Source of the DNA: Tuctoria greenei
Lineage: Eukaryota > Streptophyta > Magnoliopsida > Poales > Poaceae
Length of the DNA stretch: 64,000 nucleotides
NCBI GenBank assembly: GCA_036927565.1
Contig: JAYESD010000005.1
Coordinates: 91,056,301-91,120,300, forward strand
Reading direction: 5' to 3'
The notes beneath the pieces are model-generated. The model ran no database searches and had not been told where the DNA came from. It worked only from the letters and a program-made list of their open reading frames with translations. Positions 45,710-55,825 of this stretch are shown in pieces; the stretch's first letter is position 1; every line of letters starts with the position of its first letter. The position numbers and the translations under genes are program-made.

Positions 45710-47244
45710 GTCACTGCTAGCCAGTTGTTGCAGCTACCTCCATCAATGATCATGCGGCAAGATCGCTCTTTGACGACACACTTTGTTTGGAATAATGTGT
45801 GCCTTTGATTTTGTTCCGCTTTCTCAATTTGTGCACTAAGCACACAATGCACAATGAGACTATCATAGCGCGCTGCATCTTCCACACCAATATGCTCTTC
45901 TTGATGTTCATCGCTACCTGCATAGTCAGCTGCAAGCAAAACACATGTATCGTCATCAAAATCGCTAGCAGGTGAGTACTCACCGTCATTTTTAACAATT
46001 AGAACACGTTTGCTTGGGCAGTCACTCTGCACATGGCCAAAACCCTTGCACTTGTGACATTGAACGTCTCTAGATTATCCGGTAGATGCTACGGAAGAAG
46101 CACTCTCGGTGGGCTTTTGGGTGGTCTTTACTGCTGAGCTAGTGGAAGAAGCACGTGGCTTGTTGCCGGAAGAAGAAGGTGCTGCCCGACTTGGTGAAGA
46201 AGATGGCGGGGAAGCACGCCCAGTCGAAGGAGTAGTCGTGCGTGGTTGCCATGAGCTAGTCTTTCCTGCAGAAATATTAGTTCTAGAGCTAGCTCGTCGT
46301 CCCTGCACTTCCCTTTCAGCTTTACAAGCAAGATGAAACAAATGGGTAACATTATTGTAATCTTTAAAAGCAAGTATGTCCTGAATTTCACGGTTTAAAC
46401 CACCCAAAAATCTAGCCATAGCTGGTTCCTCATCCTCGTCTAAATTACAACGCAACATACCCATTTGTAATTCCTGAAAATACTCTTCTACACTTTTAGC
46501 TCCCTGTCTCAATTGTTGTTACTTATTTAATAGATCACATGCATAGTAAGAAGGAACAAATCTAGCCCGCATGAGCCGTTTCAAAGCATCCCAAGTTTGT
46601 GGTATGTTTTTAGGATTTTTCTTGCCATGTTCAATCCACCAAACAGAAGCAAAATCAGTAAACTCACTAGTGGCTGCTCTAACTCTTGCGTTTTCAGGAA
46701 ACTCATGACATGCAAATTTTTGATCAACAGAAATTTCCCAAGTAATATATGCATCAGGGTCATATTTACCATCAAAATGAGGTATCTTAAATTTGATGTT
46801 GTTAAAAGTATCTTCATGATTGCGTACCTCACGCCGACGATGTCCACCTATGCCTTGACGGTTGCGTTGTAGCCGGCACCGTGGCGTAGCATCCTCATCT
46901 TCCCCAATCTCCGTATCTGCAGAATAGTCATCTTCATTGTCACGTACAATACTAGGAGCATTGCTCACCTGTCCATCTGCGGTGCGTCCACGATCCCTCC
47001 CCTCAAGGCACCGCAGGATGGCTCCAATAGAGGTGTTCAATGTTTGAATGGAAATCTCCAACGTGCTGATTTTGGTGTTGGTGTCGATCTGCATATTTTC
47101 CAATTGACCAAGGCGGTCACTGGTAACATGAAAATCCTCATCAAGTGCTTCTGTGTGTAGCCGCACTTGGCGTTCGAAGTGTTGTATAATTCCCCGTGTG
47201 CGAGGTGAATGCACGTCTTCATTTGTATTTGCTCCTCCTGCCAT
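45710..47244 (-). pseudogene. Element B2 gag and protease start (broken)
   Basis: Starts at the ATG 47242-47244 (MAGGANTNEDV). The N-terminal coiled-coil-like part (LGQLENMQIDTNTKISTLE) and an acidic linker lead to capsid (FDGKYDPDAYITWEISVDQK, FVPSYYACDLLNK). A TAA near 46518 splits the capsid. A Ser/Pro-rich linker, a stop near 46075 and a CCHC knuckle (CHKCKGFGHVQSDC, near 46020-46060) follow. The protease active site is DGGS, as in B1 and B3. All the damage is point changes; no large deletion. Confidence 0.88.
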
Positions 47245-47694
47245 GGTTAGTAGAAAAAAAATCCAATATGAAAAGGTAACGTTATCCCTAGCTACAAATG
47301 TGCTGGTGGAGATAACTCGCTCACTCTCAACATGTTCAATCAAGCTCTTACCTGTTCTTACAAAGCTCAGCAAGAAGGTGATGGCAACCAGCAAGTAATG
47401 AACAACTTCAAGAGCAGGTGTCAATCTATGGCTTTAGGTGGCTGAACTAGCACAAGGAGCAAACTTTCACCATGTTAATCACAACAAGCTGAATAAATAT
47501 TCTATGACAGTACTGTGCTGATCTTAGTCTAGACCGTACTAGAGACGCGAGCCGAGACACCAATGTCGTCACCAAAAACACCCCAAACAACAATCTGATT
47601 TTTTTTTCTTTTTTTTTCGTTTTTGTTGTTGGGGTGGTCACCCAAACTCTCTCTAGATGGAATTAGGAGACCCTAGAACAAAATTTGCACATGC

Positions 47695-47835
47695 GGCTTT
47701 CGATCTTGCACTTGCCTTTTTTTTCTTCTCTAATTGCTTGTGGCTTTTGTGCGGCTTTTGATTTTGCACTTGCCTTTTTTTCTTCTCTAATTGCTTGTGG
47801 CTTTTGTGCGGCTTTTGATTTTGCACTTGCCTTTT
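47695..47835. repeat. 57-bp repeat in B2 leader, about 2.5 copies
   Basis: Direct repeat built on GCGGCTTTTGATTTTGCAC and CTTCTCTAATTGCTTGTGGC, with three GCGGCTTT-CTTGCAC heads here. B1 has one head and B3 has two, so the copy number changed between insertions. Confidence 0.85.
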
Positions 47836-47845
47836 TCTTGTTGTC

Positions 47846-48145
47846 AAACTCAAATTACTAATCTGACTCAAACTCGAAGTAGCAATCTGATTCGAACTCG
47901 AACTAGTAATCAGACTCAAACTCAAACTAGCAATCCGACTCAAACTCGAAGTAGCAATATGATTTGAACTCGTAATCCGACTCGAACTAGCAATCCGACT
48001 CAAACTCAAAGTCGAAATATGATTTGAACTCGTAATCCGACTCAAACTCGAACTAGTAATCCGACTCAAACTCGAAGTAGCAATCTGATTCAAACTCAAA
48101 CTAGAAATCCGACTCAAACTCAAAATACGAATCTGACTCGAACTA
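47846..48145. repeat. 24-bp minisatellite in B2 leader
   Basis: About 300 bp of imperfect 24-bp units, longer than in B1 and B3. Units vary mainly between GAACTAG, GAAGTAG and AACTCGTAA forms, and some are shortened. Confidence 0.9.
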
Positions 48146-48385
48146 GGTGACCGAATGTGACAAGAACTCGAAACTCTAGTGGTGCAAAACTAAAGACCAG
48201 CAACTTGACTCGTCGAAGCAACCATGAACTCAACAAGTCTTGACTAAGTGGAGAAAGTAAAAGGCACAATGGTCTAGGAATAATGGAAGAAAAACAGATC
48301 TGGTATTTTTTTGGGGCTTTTTCTGGACTATAGGATGATAACAGCAGAAAGAAAAGTAATGGTAGCACTCTCATCGATTAACCTT

Positions 48386-48398
48386 GCTCTGATTACCA
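48386..48398 (-). other. Primer-binding site with one-base insertion (element B2)
   Basis: The + strand reads GCTCTGATTACCA instead of GCTCTGATACCA, an extra T in the initiator Met primer site. Confidence 0.9.
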
Positions 48399-48400
48399 CT

Positions 48401-49264
48401 TGATAGGATCTTGGTTCCTAATCTTTCGATGAGAATAGGAGGGTTCGATTTGTGGAGGAGAAGACGTTGGCGATCCGACTACACCGTCCCCAAGACAATG
48501 CGCCTTAGCGATCGGTACACCGACTCCGAAGTTGTATTGATCTTGCTGGCGCACAATCAACCTGACCACGAGGGCCTTTGTTCCTGCAAGCAATCGAAGA
48601 ACACGCAAGAACAAGAAGAACAAGCACTTATCTGTTGAATCAATCCAAAGTGGAGTTCTGGATACAAGTAGACGGGCGATCTAGTCGACACGCGCGTGTA
48701 CAAGGAAGCAGCAGAAGCTAACTTACGAATAAACAAAACCCACCAGCTAATGAGGGTGGCTGCTACTATTTATTACCTCCCTAGGGTCGTGAGAAACCCT
48801 AATCACGAGTCCCTAATGGACTCCAAACGATACATGGGCCATGGGCCCAATTTTGGTGATGCAGCACCATGGACAGAAAAAGGTCTTGGTATTAAAATAA
48901 CTATTGCAGCCGACTCCGAATAGATATGGACATGAGGCCAGCGTTTGAAAGTAGACTTGATAATCTTTCCAGGAAGTACTTGAACGCCCCGATCGGAGTC
49001 CGTATGAAATCGTGGTGGCCATCACAAGTTGGTGCTGTTCTGCTGTCCAAATCCCGTCCGCGCGAATTCCCTTCCCATTGGCTCCTCTCCATTGTTCCTA
49101 AGCAAAACAACAAAGCACGTAGTTCCACGGTCTAGATAAGATGGACATAAGGCCAAGAACGAGTTCACCTCATAGTTTAGTTGACGTGCACGAGCGCGAG
49201 TGATCGGACCAGAAATCGGTAGCTGAGTTGGTGTGGATGTATCAGGGTTTTGATGTCCTCATCA
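48401..49264 (-). repeat. Element B2 5' LTR
   Basis: 864 bp, TGATAGGATC to GTCCTCATCA. Adjacent to the primer-binding site on the left. A three-base deletion near 48943 and scattered transitions separate it from the other LTR. Confidence 0.95.
48766..48849 (-). promoter_or_regulatory. Promoter module in B2 5' LTR: TATA-like box, telo-box, site II
   Basis: In element orientation, right to left: site II block TGGGCCATGGGCCCA (48835-48849), telo-box AAACCCTAA on the + strand (48794-48802) and TATA-like AATAAATAG (complement of 48766-48774). This is the promoter copy that would drive B2. The spacing is the same in the other B LTRs. Assignment as promoter is inferred from position and motif content. 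Confidence 0.6.
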
Positions 49265-50432
49265 TCGAGCACAGGTTTACCCCTAGCAATACTAGGATGA
49301 CTCCCGCAAAGAGCATGTGCCATAGACGCACGTGGAGGATTACAAGGACAGATAGGGGTGTCACCACCTACTGCCTACCTCTTCAATCCGTGGGTCTACG
49401 AGACATCCAACACTACTTAACTATCCTAGCACCATGCTAGCATATTAAGTAAATACCTTAAGAGCTGCAGCACAAGCCATCCTAAGGCAATGACTAACCT
49501 AAACATCGTTGAACCAATGTTGAAACATAGCACAAGTCATTCATATTAACATGACCATATCATAACTATTTTGACTATAGTGGGGGTTTGTAGTGTTTAT
49601 GTGGATATAATGAGTGTGGTATAGTATAATCATAAATACTCCTTCCACATACATGGAATCCACAATCAAACAAAAAATGCTTCATCCAAGTATATGAATA
49701 AAAGAAGTCTAAAGATAGCATCCCTATTAAGAACAAAATCACAAATACAAATAGGTATATGAAAGCTATACCTTTCCCAATTTGGAATTAGGAAGAGACT
49801 CCTTCTACTCCTTTCCCACTAGGACTATGGACTAGAAGCTCTCCTCTCTACAGCATAAACTCCTCTAAACCTATGGAGAGTAGTGGATAAAATAGAATGA
49901 ATACTCAAGTGGTGTGTGTGTGAAGTGAGGGTAGGAGGTCCTATTTATTGCCGGAGAAGGGTCGGTTCCGGCCACCAAAAGCGCGCAAATCAGTCTTTAT
50001 TGTGATCAGGGAACCACTGGGAGACGAGACGTGGAAGATGACCGAGTTTGGTGCCAGGAAGGCATCGGTCAAAACCAGGTCGGGCAAACAGAAAGTTGGA
50101 CCAATTCAAGTGTGCTTCCTCATGCTGACTTCTAGGTGGGTCCCATTGACTGATATGAGTGATACACTGTTGGATTGTCTCGAATACTTCTGTTTGTGGT
50201 CCATTTGATCCATGTGATGCCACATGTCGGTGCTTGATTGGCTGGGATAATATTTTGTAGGATTGCTCCTCTTCTTTTTCCTCATTTCTTGCATAAATGG
50301 CTGCATGCACTATTTCTCCTAGGACAAGTGGAAATAGGTTAAATAGAAAGGTGATGTGTGCAAGAAATGATATTTACTTCATATAATTGAGTTAGATTGA
50401 TGTGTGAAATTGGTATATAATAGCCATCAACA
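49265..50432 (-). repeat. Element D1 5' LTR, second piece
   Basis: Resumes with TCGAG (target duplication of B2) and ends GCCATCAACA. Together with 41295-41665 it makes a 1.54 kb LTR, matching the 1528 bp 3' LTR. Next follows ACAGT, the D1 target duplication. Confidence 0.9.
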
Positions 50433-51652
50433 ACAGTCCTTAATTGCCAAATCTGACTGTCAATTCCCTGCATAAAAGATATGGATTGGACAACCAACAT
50501 AGTGGTAGGAGTTATTTACTAACTATTTCCACAAGTGTTGGTGCAATTTTGTATGCAGGTAAATTATGCCCATAATTAGAGGTATTTACAGGGGCCCATC
50601 CAAAAAACACACCTTCCGACCAATCAGGCGCAAGCATGAGCATTCGTGGGCCCACTCAGAGGAGAAAACCAACTAAAAATCACCAGAATCACCCATAACC
50701 CTGATGGGGGCCCACATAACAGTTTCGTAGAGAATTTTGAGCACGATTGGAGCCGTTGGGGGTTCGGCCAAACATCCAGTTTGCCGGAACTGTTAAACGC
50801 GCTAAACGCAGTCAACCGCCACATGTTAGCTTCTCATGGCTTGGAGATCACGATGACGACTGATTCCCTTGCATATCCTGGTGCCAGACCAACCTTTGGA
50901 GGGTATAAATAGGGAGTAGGGGGCTTCCTCACTCCATACACCAAAAGTTTGAGTCTAGTACTCCACTCCAAAGGTGTAGCATTGCCTAAGTGCCTAGAAA
51001 ATAGGGAGAGAGCGAGAAAGAAGAGGAGGAGGAGGCTCCGGCTTGTCGGGCTTCTTCCACTTAAGGATAGGGTTCGGGCTTGTGATCCCTCTCCACCCTT
51101 GTACCTCGACAGTTCATTCCATCTTAAGTAAGGTACATGATTTCCATTTGAGTTCATTTGGTTAATTCCTTAGTTGCTTGTTCGTTCATTACTATATTCA
51201 TTTAGAGGCCCTAGTCTTTGCTAGAGAGGTTAGGGAAGTAATCAATAGCGTAAGCATGGTGTCTAGGCTTAACATTACCTTTGATTATCTCGTAGTCCAC
51301 GGGTTGTAGAGGTAGGCAGTAGGTGGTGACAGCCCTATCTGTCCGGTTTAATCCTCCACATTCGACAACGACGTAGGCTCTTCACGAGAGTCACCTAGCA
51401 GACCAGGGTAAGCCCGTGCACAATACAACCTGCTGTTGACTGACCTGCTTTGAATTAGAAACCCTTCTCTTAGGAAATCCACTCTATCCCTTGCCTACCA
51501 CCATGCTTTGTGTCCTTGGATTAACTAGTTACAAGATTATTACACACATTCCTTGGATTCGACACTCTTGGGAATACTCTTTAAGAGGAAGTGCTACAAC
51601 AGTTTCTCCATGCGCTTGCGGGTTTTCATCTGTGACATACCAATTGTCAATA
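50433..51652 (+). repeat. Element C 3' LTR, main part
   Basis: Continues the ten bases at 21802-21811. Its last 230 bp match the 5' LTR remnant at 8183-8428. It ends ATTGTCAATA; the final CA has become TA. The copia sequence of H begins at 51653. Total LTR length about 1.22 kb. Confidence 0.85.
50904..50912 (+). promoter_or_regulatory. TATA box of element C LTR
   Basis: TATAAATAG in GGAGGGTATAAATAGGGAG, followed about 25-40 bases later by CTCACTCCATACACC, a plausible start region. Confidence 0.7.
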
Positions 51653-52640
51653 GACTCAAACAACGAGTCCTCCTCCGAAGATGAAGAGGAGATTGCAACA
51701 ATTGCCATCAAGAAGCAGACAAAGAAGTCTACACTCTTCCCAAACATGGGAGGAAGGACTCCAACCACACTTGCCTCATGGCTAAAGAGGGCAAGAAAAA
51801 GGTCAGATCTAAATTTCCTCTTTACATTCATCTAGTGATGATTTTGATGGTGCTAGTGAAAATGAGGAAATGCTAAAATGATTAAGTAAAACTGCCTTAA
51901 GAAAAAGGAAATTATTGTTGAGATCTTTGAGAAGGAGGAGCTTGTTAGCCATCAAGAAGATATGCTCATTCGTAAAAGAAAGAAATATCATGAGGTTAAA
52001 AAGCTCCTTGAGCTTGAAAAGGAGAGAAGCAAGGCACTTGAGGTTGAACTAGCCTTGAGTAAGGAAACTTACTCAAAACTAGAAAAGACTCGCACATTGC
52101 AATCAAGGATGAACTTACTAACTTGACTAAAGTTAACAAGATTCTTGAAGTGCAAGTTGAGTCACTCAAGCAAAGTGGCACTTCCTCCTCCAAGAGCTCA
52201 TCCTCTCAAGATGTCATGTCGATGCCAATTAAAACATGCACTTGTGCTAATTGAATACTAATGTGAAAATGAACCCAATGTCTCAGAAGTCAAGTATCCA
52301 TCCCAAAGTGGCATGGACAAGGAAAAGATTAAATATGCATGTAGTGCATATATGGTCACAAGACCTCCTAATATCAAAGATGGTCTTGGGTGTGCACGAG
52401 GGAAAAAGCAATCCACTAATGTTCACAAGAATAATATGGGCCATATTGCTTTTGTTAAGGAGAATTCATCTAAACTTGAACAACAAACATTATTTCATAC
52501 TTTTGATGCATCATACGTTCTTATGAGAAATATGTTATGTTTATGCAAAATATGCAGGGCCGCGCCACAAGAACCCCAAAACTTGTGTGTGGGTGCCTAT
52601 GTCACTTGTAACTAACCTCTAAGGACCCAAGCAAGCTTGG
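51653..52640 (+). pseudogene. Element H gag, C-terminal half (broken)
   Basis: Begins with an acidic NESSSEDEEEIATIAIKK block, followed by a Lys/Glu-rich coiled-coil region (51880-52130, with LLELEKERSKALEVELALSK). Then come a Ser-rich part and a segment with HKNNMGHIAFVKENSSKLEQ near 52425. The zinc knuckle is not clearly readable. Several shifts and stops. Confidence 0.72.
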
Positions 52641-52902
52641 GTGCCTAAAACCAAGGCATAATTCTATTTCACAGGCCTACTCCTTTGGTGGATCAAAATG
52701 AGTGCTAGACAGTGGATGCACCAATCATATGACCGAAGAAAGGAGAATGTTTGTGAAATATGAGCAAAATGCAGATCCAAGTGAAGGAATCTACTTTAGA
52801 GACAACAGCTAAGGAAAAGTCATTGGCACCGGTAAAATTACAATACCATCTCAACACACTCTTTCGCATATTTTACATGTTGATTATTTAGATTACAATC
52901 TT
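52641..52902 (+). pseudogene. Element H protease
   Basis: Copia protease active site VLDSGCTNHMT at 52702-52734, then EERRMFVKYEQN, IYFRDNS and a TAA where Ser-X-Gly is usual, then GKVIGTGKI and HILHVDYLDYNLLSISQL leading into integrase. Confidence 0.82.
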
Positions 52903-53800
52903 TTGTCCATATCTCAGCTATGTGACAAAGGATATAACTGCTTGTTTACTAATGAGGGTGTGACTGTTTTTAGAAAAAGCGATAACTCAGTTGCATTAAA
53001 GGGTATGTTGAAGGGAAAGCTTTATCTTGTTGACTTTAATAAAGATAAAGCCGAACTCGACACATGCTTGATTGCAAAAACTAACATGGGATGGATGTGG
53101 CATAGACGGCTAGCCCATGTTGGTATGAGAAATCTGCAGAAACTTCTAAAAGGTGGTCACATCCAAGGCTTGAAAGATGTTGTGTTTAAGAAAGATAGAC
53201 CGTGTAGCGCATGCCAAGCCAGAAAGCAAGTTGGAGCACCACATCCAGCGAAGAACGTGATGACTACATCGAGACCGCTAGAACTTATGCATATGGATCT
53301 TTTTGGTCCAATTTCTTATATAAGCATCGACGGTAACAAATACTATTTGGTAATAATTGATGATTTTTCAAGATTTACATGGGCATTCTTCCTGTATGAT
53401 AAATCTGAAACCTAAGGCATACTTACGAAGTTCTTGAATAGTGCACAAAACGAATTCTCTTCCACAGTCAAGAACATAAGAAGCGATAATAGAACGGAGT
53501 TCAAAAATACTCAAGTTGAGGAGTATCTAGATGAAGAAGGAATAAAGCATGAATTCTTGACACCTTACTCCCCTCAACAAAACGGGGTGGCCGAGAGAAA
53601 GAAACAAACACTCATTAACATGGTGAGAACAATGTTAGATGAATACAAGATTTCAGACAGGTGTTGGGCGGAATCTTTGAACGATGCTTGTAATGCCATG
53701 AACCGGTTATACCTTTATCAACTTTAAAGAAGACGCTATATGAGCTCCTAACGTGTAACAAAACAAATGTTTCATATTTTAGAGTATTTGGTACTAAATG
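52903..53800 (+). pseudogene. Element H integrase (broken)
   Basis: Gag-pre-integrase and integrase. The HHCC finger is WHRRLAHVGMRNLQKL and CSACQARKQ. The core has Asp in LMHMDLFGPI, Asp in IRSDNRTEF (the usual Gly after Asn is Arg) and Glu in NGVAERKKQTLI. A TAA at about 53413 splits the core, and the frame ends at 53727 where WAEAVNTACY-type text reads WAESLNDACNAMNR. The GYDSNAYAYCFVN region follows in another frame near 53870. Confidence 0.87.
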
Positions 53801-54560
53801 TTACATTTTGAACAAGAAGCCTAGGACTTCAAAGTTTGCTTCAAAATCCAATGAAGGGTTCTTGCTCGGTTATGATTCGAATGCCTACGCTTATTGTTTC
53901 GTCAACAAAGTCTCTAGCATTATTGAAGTTGCATGTGATGTAGTGTTCGATGAAACTAATGGCTCCCAAGTGGAGCAAATTGATAAGTGTCTGCTACATC
54001 AAGAAGAAGATCCATGTCAAATGTTGAGGAGAATGGCACTTTGTGATATTCGACCACAAGAGCGATGACAAGACTCGAGTGCTTAAGGTTCACCTCAACC
54101 GGAGAGCAATGATCAAGGGGGAGCATCTACACAAGATCAACCTCAAGAAGATCAATATGATCAATATAATCAATCATGGAAGCAATGATCTAGGGGAGAC
54201 AACAAAAATTAATAAAATGAAGAGGAAATAACATCACAATTGTCTCACCCAAGAGTATATCAAAGTGTGCAAAGAGATCATCTCGTTGACAACATCTTTG
54301 GAGATATTGCAAAGAGAATAACTACTAGATCTCGCATTGCTAATTTCTGTGAACACTACTCCTTTTGTATCGTCTTTGCAACCTTAAAGGGTAGATGAAG
54401 CACTACGAGATCCAGATCGGGTGATGGCCATGCAAGAGGAGTTGAACAACTTCAAACAACATGAAGTATGGGAGCTTGTGGAAAGACCAAATGCGCCGTA
54501 GGCACCAAATGGTCTTTCAAAACAAGCAAGATGAACACGGAGTGGTAACGAGAAACAAAT
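53801..54560 (+). pseudogene. Element H integrase C-terminal linker (broken)
   Basis: Readable blocks: NKKPRTSKFASKSNEGFLLG (53808 onward), VACDVVFDETNGSQ, then disordered charged sequence to about 54240 and RT-start remnants (NNFKQHEVWELVERP near 54445). Multiple stops. Confidence 0.7.
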
Positions 54561-54959
54561 TACGACTTGTCAAAAGGTTACTCACAAGTCGAAGGTTTGG
54601 ATTTCGATGAAACATTTGCTCCCATAGCTAAACTCGAGTCCATTCGAATTTTATTAGCATATGCTACTCACCATAATTTTAAGTTGTATCAAATGGACGT
54701 CAAAAGTGCATTCCTCAACAGTCCTATCCAGGAGGAGGTGTACGTGGAGCAGCCACTAGGATTTGTAGATCAAGACTACCCTAACCATGTGTACAAACTG
54801 CGTAAGGCCCTCTATGGCCTCAAAATAACTCTTATAGCTTGGTACGAGTGCCTTAGGTACTTTCTCACCCATAATGGTTTTAAAATAGGGAATGTTGATT
54901 ATATAATGTTTATTAAGCATTTTGGTAGTCATCTATTTATGTGTCAAATCTATGTTGAT
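54561..54959 (+). pseudogene. Element H reverse transcriptase, first part, cut at the active site
   Basis: Copia RT: GYSQVEGLDFDETFAPIAKL, IRILLAYATHH, YQMDVKSAFLN, EVYVEQPLGF and HVYKLRKALYGLK. It ends at IYVD, where B3 is inserted within the active-site codons. The second half is at 60985. Confidence 0.9.
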
Positions 54960-55825
54960 TGATAGGATCTTGGTTCCCGATCTTTTGATGAGAATAGGAG
55001 GTTTCGTTTTGTGGAGGAGATGACGTTGGCGATCCGACTACACCGTCCCCAAGACGATGCGCCTTAGCGATCGGTACACCGACTCTGAAGTTGTATTGAT
55101 CTTGCTGGAGCACAATCAACCTGAACACAAGGGCCTTTGTTCTTGCAAGCAACCTAAGAACATGCAAGAACAAGAAGAACAAGCACTTATCAGTTGAATC
55201 AATCTGAAGTGGGGTTCTGGATACAAGTAGACGGGCGATCTAGTCGACAAGCGCGTGTACAAGGAAGCAGCAAAAGCTAACTTACGAATAAACAAAACCC
55301 ACAAGCTAATGAGGGTGGCGTCTACTATTTATTACTCCCTAGGGTCGTGAGAAACCCTAATCACGAGTCCCTAATGGACTCCAAATGATACATGGGCCAT
55401 GGGCCCAATTTTGGTGATGCAGCACCATGGACAGAAAAAGTCTTGGTATTAAAATAACTATTGCGGCCGACTCCGAATAGATATGGACATGAGGACAAAT
55501 CCGTTTGAAAGTAGACTTGATAATCTTTCTAGGAAGTACTTGAACGTCCAGATTGGAGTCCGTATGAAGTAGTGGTGGCCGTCACAAGTTGGTGCTGTTC
55601 TACTGTCCAAATCCCGTCCGCGTGAATTCCCTTCCCATTGGCTCCTCTCCATTGTTCCTAAGCAAAACAAGAAAGCACGTTTTTCCACGGTCTAGATAAG
55701 ATGGACATAAGGCCAAGAATGAGTTCACCTCATAGTTTAGTTGACGTGCACGAGCGTAAGTGATCGGACCAGAAACCGGTAGCTGAATTGGTGTGGATGT
55801 ATCGAGGGTGTTGATGTCCTCATCA
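54960..55825 (-). repeat. Element B3 3' LTR
   Basis: 866 bp, TGATAGGATC to GTCCTCATCA, followed by the complement of the polypurine tract. Telo-box 55352-55360, site II 55393-55407. Confidence 0.95.

Larger units (their letters stand above)
47245..48385 (-). other. Element B2 5' leader with an open repeat frame
   Basis: Leader of 1.1 kb. On the minus strand 48123-47653 is open for 156 codons. It consists first of 8-residue repeats (SLSRITSS type) from the 24-bp minisatellite, then of two copies of a KRQVQNQKPHKSHKQLEKK-like Lys-rich block. It has no known domain. A T-rich run (47600-47625) separates it from gag. Whether it is translated is unknown. Confidence 0.55.
41666..49264 (-). mobile_element. 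Element B2: Ty3/gypsy retrotransposon in D1 5' LTR
   Basis: The most complete member of its family here: 7.6 kb, LTRs of 868 and 864 bp, target duplication TTGAG/TCGAG (41661-41665 and 49265-49269). Over the full LTRs I count about 30 differences by hand. An 811-codon open frame spans protease, RT, RNase H and the integrase start. A small number of defects break the whole: a one-base deletion near 45722, stops near 43274, 43190, 46075 and 46519. All full-length coding domains are present. Confidence 0.94.
21812..50432 (-). mobile_element. Element D1: Athila-like retrotransposon without polymerase, split by G and B2
   Basis: Minus-strand element. Its 3' LTR is 21812-23339, and the internal parts are 23340-24782 and 37026-41294. 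The 5' LTR is in two pieces, 41295-41665 and 49265-50432. The target duplication is ACGGT (21807-21811) and ACAGT (50433-50437). Internal order from the 5' end: primer site, gag, protease remnant, spacer, ATHILA ORF1-like frame, 3' noncoding. No RT, RNase H or integrase motif is found in either internal piece. In about 270 aligned LTR bases I count about 27 differences by hand. Confidence 0.85.
8183..51652 (+). mobile_element. Element C: Athila-like Ty3/gypsy retrotransposon, split by E, B1 and D1
   Basis: Plus-strand element in pieces: 5' LTR remnant 8183-8428, gag 8540-9529, pol 16781-20209, 3' noncoding 20210-21801, and 3' LTR 21802-21811 plus 50433-51652. The gaps are B1 (in gag-pol), D1 (ten bases into the 3' LTR) and E (in the 5' LTR). 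The protein order, FMDD-type reverse transcriptase and tRNA-Asp-like primer site match Athila/Tat-type plant gypsy elements. C itself sits in copia element H, which resumes at 51653. Clade assignment is from protein motifs; the nested structure is seen directly. Confidence 0.85.

Noticed and set aside
51653..52640. A coiled-coil host protein
   Set aside because: It leads directly into copia protease and integrase in the right order, so it is copia gag.
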